From: Rosellinia necatrix
Taxonomy: Eukaryota > Ascomycota > Sordariomycetes > Xylariales > Xylariaceae
DNA: 64,000 bases
Direction: 5' to 3'
Assembly (NCBI GenBank): GCA_021209875.1
Contig: JAGYVD010000003.1
Span: 3,038,001 to 3,102,000, forward strand
This document shows, piece after piece, positions 49,725 to 60,059 of the stretch. The translations under genes were made by a program, and so were the position numbers. A model generated the notes under the pieces. The model saw only the letters and a program-made list of their open reading frames with translations, was not told the origin of the DNA and made no database searches. Each line of letters starts with the position of its first letter. Position 1 is the stretch's first letter.

Positions 49725-51306
49725 GCATACCCTCCATCGTCGATCGTCGATTGGCCACTCGCACAGGATCGTGGATAGTGGTGTGCCATCAGAAATCTCC
49801 CATCAGAAATTTGCCATCGGGAATGTGCTATTCGAAAGAAAGAACCTCGGTTGGAAATCTGAGAAGGTGACATGAAACCGCAAGTGTTTATAGTTTATCT
49901 CTTCTGATGACTATGCAATATCCATTTATGGGGATAGGTGGCCCCCAGTTAGCTGTAGCCTGTAGGCAGCACCTACACAGGATAGATTTGATAGGCTAGG
50001 TAGGTACGTAATATCCAAGTGACTACCTACCTAACCTACCTACCTACCTACCTACCTCATGTACCTACAACTGAGACCTGTACGCGTCCGGAGAAAGAAG
50101 CAGGTATTGTGGCCCCCAGACCCGGGTCTGTAGTTATGTACATACCATTTTTTTTTATCCCACCTACTAAGGTAGGTATGTCAGAGGGTGGGTACGGCGT
50201 ATTAGCCACAGCATTGTGTATGGTTACCTACCAGGTAGGTATGTACTCGTACAGCAATGGCAATTAGGTGGGTTGTGTAGATATGTATGTATATACCGGG
50301 CAACTAACCTACAGTGGTTGGTCTGCTAGCCCAGCCAGAGCTGAGCTGCATCTTACCTACCTCAGCTAAGTCGGGTTGCCTTGCTCCTCCTTTACGTCAT
50401 TTAATTAATTCATCTCGAAACAATCAATACACCAGAACGGCAGTCAAACTGGGGCGAAAAGCTTCAGTAACAGAAGCAATAATGTGCCTGTTCCATATTT
50501 TCATTTGTTTGTTTCTTCATCCGGCGACGGACTGCTAGTGAAATGTCTATTTCCATCCTGACATAGGCACATGATTGGGTTGTTTGTGCCATCCCTTTTT
50601 CCAATTCGAACAAGTCTGCTGTTGGTTAATCCGTGATGTGTCTCTTGACCCGGCAAATTTTGCAGTTGAACGCCTTCTCATTCACCCGGGCACGCGTGAA
50701 AACAGACGCCGGTAACCGGGCCTCTGTGTGGACACCCGGTAAAAAAGCAAAGGAAAATAATAAAAAATAACAGGCAGATTCCTCGACCATCTCAACATAG
50801 TAGACATGAATCGAAGAGGCTTTAAGAATAAGTACTTTAAACACTGGCAAGTGTAGTGGGGTATCCTTCCATTTTCGTCGCGTTTCATCCATGCAATCTT
50901 GCTCCTGACCAATTCGCCCACAAAGCCTCCGCACCATGCAACCAAATTAAAGAGTATTGGGTAGAGGGGGGAGGCATACACCGCGTACGCGATGGGGAAA
51001 ACGTGTAGGAAATGATCGAGAGCGAGCGTCCCGGCGCCTGCCGACATGCCGTTGAAACCCCACGGGAAAAAAAAAAAAAACCCCCAGACCCCTATACGAG
51101 AGAAAAGACCAACTCGCGTTGGCTGGCTTCTTTCAAAAGCAGTATAAAAACAACGCTCCGTCATTTCCGAGTGACTCCCCCTTCATGATTCCCCTCCGCC
51201 TGAGACGAGCCGAATACATAATGGTATAGGCAGCGAGAATCAAACATATCGTAACGTCGTGATAGTTGACAAAGTAAACATTGATATAGTGCAGAGATCA
51301 GTGATA

Positions 51307-52239
51307 TTAACTGTCGTCCTCGGCATCTTCTTCGTCGTCGTCCTCGGGACTCTCCGTTGTAATCTTGGCCTTCTTATTGGGCGTTGTTGTGTTTGCCTCC
51401 GATTTCCTCTTGGAACCCGTTTTGGCCCCCGTAGATTCCCCGACGGCACCATCCTTGTCGTCGCCCGCAGCCTTATTGCGCTCGATCTCGGCCACTTCTT
51501 CTGCAGTAAGGAAACGACCACCTGGACCTCTGGGCCGTCGCATAGCGTGATTGTGACGGGATTCGTGTAGATAAGGCTTCCGACCTTTGCTTGTTAGGCG
51601 CAGGGCCTCCTCTAACCGCTGGCGTGCAACGCGCCTCTTAAGGATGCGGTGAAACTGCTTTGCGTTGACGTAGAGTGGTGATTCTTCAACGCCGGGGGCC
51701 ATCTCTGGGGATTGCGGTTGCTGGATGGTTTGTCCAGGTGGCATAGGAGGCGCAACGGCGGAACGAGGGCCGGCGTGGTTCATCATCGGTGCGTTAGGAA
51801 CCCCTGGACTGGTGACTTGACTCATTCGCCGCCCAGCAAGTTGATTTACACTATTCATTTGCTGTGGCGAGCGAGGATCCCGAGATTCTTTCTTTGAGCC
51901 CGAAGTCATCCTCGGCGAGCTTTGCGGGATGCTAGGGTCGGACGGCATATAGCCCGAGTATCCCGCTCCACCGGCAGCGGTAGCGGTCGCGGCCATTGCC
52001 GCAGCCTGAATGCTATAGTGCATGCTCTGCTGAGGCACACCGTACTGTGTTTGGTACATGTTGTGTCCTTGCCCGGCTGCGGATGTCTGATGTTGGGAGG
52101 GTAGGATAGGTGAGGTCTGAACGGCGTGCTGGTGTATGTTGTGACTCGTAGGAGATGTGATGTTATTCCCAGCACCGGAGCTCGTGTAACCAGAATGGGC
52201 CGTCTGTGGTGGTTGCTGGTATTGCGCGTAGTCCATCAT
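51307..52239 (-). CDS. hapB: CCAAT-binding factor subunit HapB (NF-YA)
   Basis: DNA-reading subunit of the heterotrimeric CCAAT-binding complex (with HapC and HapE), a nuclear transcription factor. Single exon, 310 residues. A Gln/Ser/Pro-rich N-terminal half precedes the NF-YA core at about 186-248. The first helix, which binds the HapC/HapE dimer, is [20 protein letters not shown] followed by ARQRLEEA. The second, DNA-contacting part is [20 protein letters not shown]. Both are essentially the family consensus. The tail has a basic [16 protein letters not shown] stretch (likely nuclear localisation) and a strongly acidic end. The start is the first of two adjacent ATGs ([12 protein letters not shown]). 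CCAAT motifs lie upstream (see separate entry), suggesting self-regulation. Confidence 0.96.
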   Translation of the reverse strand: MMDYAQYQQPPQTAHSGYTSSGAGNNITSPTSHNIHQHAVQTSPILPSQHQTSAAGQGHNMYQTQYGVPQQSMHYSIQAAAMAATATAAGGAGYSGYMPSDPSIPQSSPRMTSGSKKESRDPRSPQQMNSVNQLAGRRMSQVTSPGVPNAPMMNHAGPRSAVAPPMPPGQTIQQPQSPEMAPGVEESPLYVNAKQFHRILKRRVARQRLEEALRLTSKGRKPYLHESRHNHAMRRPRGPGGRFLTAEEVAEIERNKAAGDDKDGAVGESTGAKTGSKRKSEANTTTPNKKAKITTESPEDDDEEDAEDDS

Positions 52240-52344
52240 TATTGGCGATAAATAGTGTGAATTGGCGGTGGGGAACTTGCAATGTCCGGAGCTCGATATC
52301 CCCTGCTTGTTGCGGTCTTGAGACGGCTCTTTGATCTAAGTTTT

Positions 52345-52547
52345 CCAATCCCGTCGTTGATGGCGATTATGTGCCGTTAGATTCTGTATAACTTATGGCC
52401 TTGCGGCAACCGGTCCCGGATTGCTCTGCGCTTGGGGATAAAGGGTGGGATATCTACTAGGGTAGGGCAGACGCGTTGCGTTGGGAGGGCCTTTCGTCAC
52501 TTGGGTAGCCGCGATGAGGTAGGCTCGAATGCGACCCAATCTATTGG
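52345..52547. promoter_or_regulatory. CCAAT motifs upstream of hapB
   Basis: CCAAT at 52345-52349, CCAAT at 52536-52540 and ATTGG at 52543-52547. The last two form an inverted pair two bases apart. They sit about 110 and 300 bases upstream of the hapB start. The CCAAT-binding complex is known to regulate its own hapB gene in Aspergillus nidulans; that these sites do so here is inference. Confidence 0.45.
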
Positions 52548-53962
52548 ATATGCGTGGATGCGCTGGCACTAGGTGATGTGGTAGGTGCGCGCAGGTGGCC
52601 GACCTTCACGGCATATGCAAGTTGAATGGCTTTGCAGGGCGGGCTTCCTTGTGCCTCAGATCCTTAGGCTTTAAGAGAAGCGGGCGACCACGTGAGTGTT
52701 CAGCGATGTGCAAGGCTGCTCAAAATGATTCAGTCCCAATAGCAATAGCGAATAGGCCTGGCGAAACGGCTCTTGAGATGTTGATTTCCAGAGCTTTGCT
52801 TAACGGCTATTTGGTTGTGGGGACCTGTCCAACCAGAGACATTAGATACGCTGTATTAAGTATATGAAGGAAATTCGGGTGGTGCGAGGGGAGGAGGGGG
52901 TAGCAACAGGGAGCAACAGTGCTAGTTCTCTCGTGCTGGGCCACTACTTGATGCGCTGGCATGCATGATGGAATATGCACGAGCTAGGCCCACCCTGTCG
53001 ACCAGCTCAGCGCGACCGAAAGGTCTAACATCTGGGCCGGCCGTCGCGCAAGGCGAAGCAGACCCTGCCCGACAGATGGGGCCTGACGGCTAGGGCCAGA
53101 GTCGGGCTGCAAAGAAGAACTGGAGGACATGTGTGGTTTTGAAGATTTCAAGGCTTCAACACGGGTGATTGGGCAGGGTAGCGCATGGCACCCATTTTCT
53201 CCCACAGGTTGAACAACACATGGATGCGCTCATTTTGGAAGAGATAATGGAGCTCTTAGCCACACCACGAGTAAAAGGGTGTGAGTGAGAAAAGGGACAA
53301 GGAAAGAAAAGGGAAAGGCCCGATGCGAGTTACGCAAGAACGGATGGATGGTGCCCTAGGTGGAGGAGTTTGCGACTTGAAAGAGGGTACATCCATTCGT
53401 CACATTGCCTTAGTGGGCGAAAAGACAAGTTGGCATGGCTCGTGGTGGTGTGTGAATGTATCGTTGCAGATGTGCGGATGGGGAAGCGCAAGTGGTGGGA
53501 GTTCGATTAGTGTGAAAGAGAGCAAGGAGCAGTACATACCTTTGTCAAACGGGTTCCCGAGTGCTTGGATTCGCCCTGCGGGTTGCCAAACTGGTGGATG
53601 TCTAGTCCGTCTTCAGATAACCGTGTTAGCTAAGTTGGTTCACGGAAGGTAGGGTGTAAGCGTATGGTGACGGCGGGAGGAAAAGTAACAACAGGCAAAG
53701 TGTTAGATCAGTACTGAACAGCATTTACCCCAACCAAGTTGGCATGGCAAGCACCTAGCTTTCAAGCACAGCCCGCAATCGCCTCTCTCTACAGCGATAG
53801 CACGGAGTCAGACATGTACAGACAGCACAGCACTTGCGGGCAGGCCGTGATGACACATGTGAAACAGAGGGACAAAGAGGCGATAATAAATAGTGAGCAA
53901 AAGTAGGTGGATGGGGTGCCACTCCGTACCGACAAGCCGGGGTATGGTAGCTGCGGCAGAGA

Positions 53963-53987
53963 AGGGGGCGGGGCGGGGGGGGGGTGG
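53963..53987 (+). other. G-rich tract, possible quadruplex
   Basis: GGGGGCGGGGC followed by about ten G and TGG, enough G-runs for an intramolecular G-quadruplex. Confidence 0.4.
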
Positions 53988-56900
53988 TTTGTGCAGGGGC
54001 GGATGGAATGCATTCACCCGCTTACTTTGGTGCAAACCGTGGGTTGAAGATCTAACATAGGAAATCACTGATACAGAGACTATGGCGCTTTGATTGACCA
54101 AATATTGGGAAATGAAATGAATACAATCCGCATATAGTCTCGATCACCTGATAGACAATAGCCAATGGTAATGGCGAGTGTAGCTCTGCTATAATGATAG
54201 GCTTTTTTGGACCTCATTGCAAAGAGGGTCAAATAATAACTAACAGTTGTAGAAAACCATGTTGATTTGTTGGGTAGGTAGGGTGGGTTGTCGGATCTCT
54301 CCAGAACCTTGCCGTTTTGTCTAATGCGCTGAGTCGCTGACTGGCTGGAGCTGGTCAAGAGTGACAACCCCGGATTGTCTGGTACGCAGTATGATGAAAG
54401 GAATATGGGGTAGCATATAATGCCCAAAAAAAAGAGGCTAATGCGAAACAGGGGAGGCCTTTACTCCCAGTACTTATTGATGATGAGAAAGGGAGAAAGT
54501 AGGAAAGAAGAGAAGAGAAAGATGGTAAACGAATGTAGTATACAACAATGAAGCATTCATAGCTTACCTGCTCGATGGGGAAAAAGTACCTATGGCTCTG
54601 GCTCTAAGGTAGGTAGGTTTACTTGGTGGATTGTAAGCGACAAGAGTGCTTTAGTAGGGCTGTGGAATGGTCGTAGGCTCGCGTCGCGGCAAAGACGGTA
54701 GTACCTGTTCTGCCCAAGACGTCGCTTGCGCGTGTAGTTGACAGGACAGATAGACAAGAGCTTATGCTGCCCCAAAACCTTGTGCAACCCCTTTGTTGCA
54801 GGCACGTCTCTGCAAGCAGACTGGGGAGAGGAAGAGGTGATGGGTGTTATGGCGAACTAGTTATCTCTAGGGCTGCTTCTATCAGATCAGATTAGATGGT
54901 CTGATACGATTCGCGGGCGCGGCGACGAGATGACGATTGGGTGTGATGGCGCGTGCCCACAGAAGCCGCGATAGTACGTATCCGTGCTGCGGTTTCGGTA
55001 TAGCAGGTATCATGCAGTCCAAGCATATAAAAGTTAGCAGCCGCGTTGAGCTGGTCAGTTGGCCCGTCTGCTGGGCTCAATGGATAGAGTTCCGACAAGA
55101 GACGCAATCCAATGGATGGACTCCCACGAGCCACTCTGAATGGCTGGATCTGATTTGGCGAGGCGAGGGTATTAAGTTTCAGGAATAGACGAATAGATGT
55201 ATCGCTGGGGGGTGAAGCTGGTCTTGTGTTGGATGAAGAAGAGAGACTCGCAATTGATTCGATGGAAATTGACAAGTGGTGGACCAAGGCGAGCGAGGGC
55301 AGATTGATTGGTGAAAAATTAGCAGAAGCGAGCGAATTTTTGAGAAAAGGCAGTGAGGGGCCGGGTGCTTTAATGGGGGGCGTCTTTTTGACTAATCAGC
55401 TTTCCTGTTCACTTTTTGGGTGGGGTACAAAAGACTGATCTGCACCAAAAGTACTGCTGGTACGTACCTGGGGTACTGCCACACGCCACCCTCAATAGAA
55501 AAGTTACCCCCTCGATCCTTGTAACCCGAGCTACTATACCTACTCGGTACGCAGAGGCCCTTGCTGCCTTGGCTTTGTTTGAATGCCCTTGGGCAGGTAC
55601 GTACCGCTACTCCAGCCTGCGCCCAGGCAACCGCCTGGGTAAGGTAGCAGGCACAACTTGCACTTCCACAATTTATTGCACTACCTACCTTGGTACCTAC
55701 CGCCCAGGTACCCCACCCATGACCCGTCACCACCTATTCCGGGCAGTATCTAGTGTAGTGTATCTACACTAGGTACCGTACCGTAGGTAGTTGCTGTAGT
55801 GTACATACATACCTAGGTAGGTGAAGTAGTGTTAGTTATCTAGGGCCGGGCTTTTGGCCACCGACACCCAAGCGCCGCCAACGCATCGCTTCTCAACCCG
55901 TCACATCACCGCCTGTCCGATTGCAACGCGCATCATCATCCTCGAAAAAAGAGCGTCAATGCGATCGCGGTCCTCTTCCGCATTTCCTACTCAAGTGCCA
56001 ATATCCCCCTCCACCCCTCCCCACTCCTTCGTTCCTTCCTTACCTGTTTTATGCCGTCTACCTGGGTCATGTAGCCTTGTCTATGCCCTCTACCTTTACG
56101 CTGTAGGTAGGATGGTGTCAGGATACTGGCACCGGTACCCTGCCTCGCGACGAGCATGCTGGAGCGCCGATTGATGTCGTTGTCGTCGGTGATGCTCGAG
56201 CGTTGCGGGACCGGCCTCTTTTCGGGCATCGATGGCTCTTATTCCCAGACAGATCTGTTGTCCTACGACCATAGCCTCGGGTGTGGCCTGTGCCACATGC
56301 CTGCTGCTTTTCTCCGGACATGGAGGATCTTACATCTTACTTGGTTGTTGGGACGGATGGGTGAAGGTTGTCGCATGACTTGTTATATTCTCCTGGACGG
56401 TAGGTATACTAATATCGACGTCAATGCTTGTAGCCATTAGTCGTATGTTGGTCAGCACAGTCGAGTTACGGGTGGCTGGGAAGCTTTATCAGCCACCTCA
56501 TCGGTGCCCAGCCCTGTTGCATGCCCTGTATTCGGCACTAATAATGGTCCCGGTGAGAGACTCTGATACCCTGATCGGGCCGCATAACGGTTTTTTTTTT
56601 TTTTCCTTTTTTTTTAATACTTTTTACTTTTCTTCGGAGGTATAACGAATGGTATATAATATAGTAGTGGCAGTGGCATCCGCAGTAGCATCCGCAATAG
56701 CAATAGCAATAGCAATAGCAACAGTAGCAGCAGCAATAGTGGGAGTGAGAGTGGTTAGTAACAATAGTAGGCAGTTGCTGTAGTATAGTAACAAAAGACT
56801 GGTGTTCCGTATCGATTCTTGGAAATTCGTTCTGATGGGGAGAGGTAGCCCGAGTCACGGGGAATGCCCAGGTGTTAGTGTCCTGATGGTTGTTTCCAAG

Positions 56901-57418
56901 CGATCCATACAACCGTCATACATCGAGCCCTGCTAGCTATCGCGCCCATAACAAGCACCGGTAACTGGTCGTCCTTTTCCGTTTTCTGTGACGTACATGC
57001 CTATAGGTTACTGTAGTACAGCCCCGACGATGGGTCCTGAAACATAGCGTGATGTCAAATGGACCCGTGGCGGCGTCCTCACCGTAAGCTCACACCGGGC
57101 GGTGTACTGTGGCCATCATATCCGAGGTGTTCCCGTTGATCAGGGAGAACAGCGAGGGATACATAGCTAACTTTGTGGCACACCCATATGTCATTTTGGA
57201 ACACTTGCAGTGAGTCATCATCTCTCTGGACCAGGTATGTTTTATGACCGAGCAACTATATCCCCTCGCGTCCACCCCACCCTCCTCCAAATCATCAGGG
57301 CAGTCCCGGGAGGCATGTCGTGACTGCTGTTCTGGGCCGAATTGCCCAGGTACTAGAAGCATTTTAGACCCGGGGCTCCGCTCAGGCAGCTCGGCTCAGG
57401 CGACTCAAGCGTAGTGTG

Positions 57419-57486
57419 TACATGCGTATGTATGTGTGTATGTGTGTGTATGTGTGTATGTATGTATGTATGTATGTATGTATGTA
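57419..57486. repeat. TATG/TGTG microsatellite
   Basis: Alternating GTATGTAT and GTGTGTAT units followed by six or so perfect GTAT units. Confidence 0.85.
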
Positions 57487-58472
57487 CTAACCCATACCTA
57501 GCGGTGTAAATATCCGCTTCCCTGCCTTGGGTAATTTTATATTTAGATAGGCTGGCAGTGTACTCCGGTGACGGTAAGGGATACGACTAGATCAATGTTT
57601 CACTGCCTCTTACACACGCTAAGCCCTTGCATGAACGTACTAACAGAAAAGAAAGGGAAGAAAAAAATAAATAAAATAGAATAAAAATTTGGTGAGCATG
57701 ACGCGGCTTTGGCGAAACCATCCTATTAGAACACAGAAACCTGATGGATTTGCTGATGGTTATCGTTTACTAGGATTGAATTGTATGGAAGCATGTGAGC
57801 CGAAACATCATGGGTAGGACATACACTATATCGTTCTACGTGTAGTTAGTTATGTATGGCATAAAATGAAACGAAACCATGAGCGCGAGCCGTGTTAAAA
57901 GCAACAAGGCCGGGGTTATATGTGATACCACCCATGTTAGGGATTTATGCACGAGTGACCAGTATACTATAGGCTTAACACATACAATATGATAACGGAG
58001 TCAGTCTGAGGTACTATTGATTGTCGTACGGTACGGTACGGCACGGGTTGGAGTAACAGACAAAGTGTCTAATAACATGTGCCGATAGGCATCGTTGGGG
58101 CGACTGATGGATGACCCATCCATACCCGAGAGACGAGATGAAGAAGCCTCTTATCCAGGGAGCAAGCCTGAAGAAGGTTCCAAAGAAGGTCGTTGGGCGG
58201 GGTGATAAGATAAGGTTCACGGACTTGGCTGATGCAGGTGCCCAGGTGCCCAGGTGGTGAATGGTAGCAAAGAGCCTTCGGCACCACGTGACCATGGCTA
58301 CACTACACCTCAGGACCCACCCCGCTTCAGATACCTGAACTGATACCTAGACTGATACCTGGACTCGGACTTGACTGGACCATCAGTGATCACCTAAGGC
58401 GTAGATCCAAGTCCAACGCCGAATCTCCCAACCCGCCCGTTTAGCGTCTGTCTTCTTGTCATCTATTGCACT

Positions 58473-59606
58473 ATGTTGTTCTTTAGGTAAGAATTTTCCC
58501 CTTGTTCTTCAAATTTCTCTTTCCCCTCGTCGGGCTGGGCCCATCCGTAGCTGTTCGTTTGCCCGCGCCGTATCGCCTTATACCGGCCGGGGTTTGTGGG
58601 TTGAACCAATATATCTAGGGATTTAAATGCGTCTGCATCTCCTCCTAGCATTTACGCCCCATCAAACTAGGGGGTTGTGAGGCGACCACTCGACCCTATA
58701 CCTTGGCATCACCCCCCCCGCCCTCCTCCTCAAGGAGGCTCATGATGCCCAGAGACAATACCTAGTGGGAATATGGTGTTTCCAGTTGAATATCCCATGG
58801 CCCGCCCATTGGTGCTCATGCCTATGCACATGTAATACAGCTACGGACTACAGGTGTCTCTTGCGAATGCGTTGGCGATGGGCTTGAGAGTTTCTAGGGC
58901 TGGACATGACCGGCCAGCGTCATTCTTATGTTGTAATGCACTGTGTCATATGTGTCATAGCCCTTTCGTTTCTCATTCACAGCAGAACATCTTCCCACCA
59001 TGATATCTTATAATGAGCGCAAAATTATCTGCAACCAGGAGGATGGGGCTAACAACCGAACCAAACCTACAGCTTTTTTAAGACGCTCATCGACCATGAG
59101 GTGACGGTCGAACTCAAAAACGACATTCAGATTCGAGGCACGCTCAAGAGTGTCGACCAGTACCTAAACATCAAACTAGACGACATACAAGTTGTCGAAG
59201 AAATCAAGTATCCGCATATGGTACGTTCCCAACCCAAAATAGGGCTATTTATAGTTCACAATCTTTCTCTTTCCCTCCATCTTCATCTCCTCCTTGCTCT
59301 CGTTCGGGCACTCTAGCGGTGGCCGCGTTTGCCTCACCCCTTTTTATTGTGACTGATACTTTATTTCCAATAAAGATTGCTAACGCGCGATTAGAGCTCC
59401 GTCAAGAATGTCTTTATCCGAGGTTCCGTCGTACGCTACGTGCACCTCCCCGCCGCTGCCGTTGACGTCCCGTTACTAGAAGATGCTACGAGGAGAGGTG
59501 AGTAATAGTCCTCGTTTCCTGACTATTCCCTCCTCCCCCCCAAAAGAAAAAAGAATCTCCTAACGTTTACATAGAGGCCGCGAACCAAGCCGGGAAGGGA
59601 AAGTGA
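58473..59606 (+). CDS. lsm2: U6 snRNA-associated Sm-like protein LSm2
   Basis: Subunit of the LSm2-8 ring on U6 snRNA (splicing) and the LSm1-7 ring (mRNA decay). Four exons: 58473-58486, 59073-59220, 59395-59497, 59575-59606; 297 bases, 98 residues, the normal length. Exon 1 is only 14 bases (ATGTTGTTCTTTAG) and supplies MLFFS, joined to FFKTLIDHEVTVELKNDIQI; this restores the invariant family N-terminus. The Sm1 motif covers the VTVELKN...GTLKSVDQYLNIKLDD region and Sm2 covers VKNVFIRGSVVRYV. The end LEDATRREAANQAGKGK is also typical. Intron 1 is 586 bp (GTAAGA donor, GGCTAAC, CTACAG), far longer than the others in this window (mostly 50-170 bp). No start codon in usable context exists closer to exon 2. 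Confidence 0.93.
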
Positions 59607-60059
59607 GACTCCACGTCGTAATCCGAACTTACACAGCAAGCCGGCAGTCGGGGACAGCAACACCTGCGCCAGGAGAAGGCTGCTATGATATCGGAGGTGA
59701 GGAAGCGAGCAGAATACATCGATACTAGCATTACTGGCTTCAGTGGGGGGTAACATGATGAAGTAGCAAAGGCGGCAGGGAAAATGCATTCATGCTAGAA
59801 ACGCGCTCGATGACCTAGGCAGGGATGACTAAAAAAACGTACGTGTAGCAGTCAAACATAGCCTAACTCTGGGTTACCAGCTTGTTCAGGGATAGATCAT
59901 AGATTTGCATCCCGCGATGCCCTCCCTGCTCCTGCCTATACCAACGCTTCATTGCCTTAGTGAAGCCACATGATATATATCAACGATGCGTACATATGAC
60001 CTTATTGACGCCTCTGTTTCGCTTTATGGAACCATCGCTTACTGTCGGTAAGAACCAAT
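59607..60059. other. Convergent 3' flanks of lsm2 and pso2
   Basis: No coding signal seen in this 453-base stretch. Confidence 0.5.

Larger units (their letters stand above)
47901..51306. other. Gene-free interval downstream of hapB, rich in minisatellites
   Basis: Contains four separate tandem arrays (listed individually) and a TAGGTA/ACCTAC cluster at 49990-50260. Overlapping open frames at 47.9-48.7 kb exist only because of the tandem arrays. Confidence 0.45.
52240..58472. other. 6.2-kb interval between hapB and lsm2
   Basis: The first kilobase is the hapB promoter and leader. No other gene is supported. It includes a G-rich tract at 53963-53987, a TAGGTA/ACCTA cluster at 55490-55830, GCAATA repeats near 56660-56740 and a TATG/TGTG microsatellite at 57419-57486. 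A 131-residue frame at 54892-55287 (-) has no family resemblance. Confidence 0.4.
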
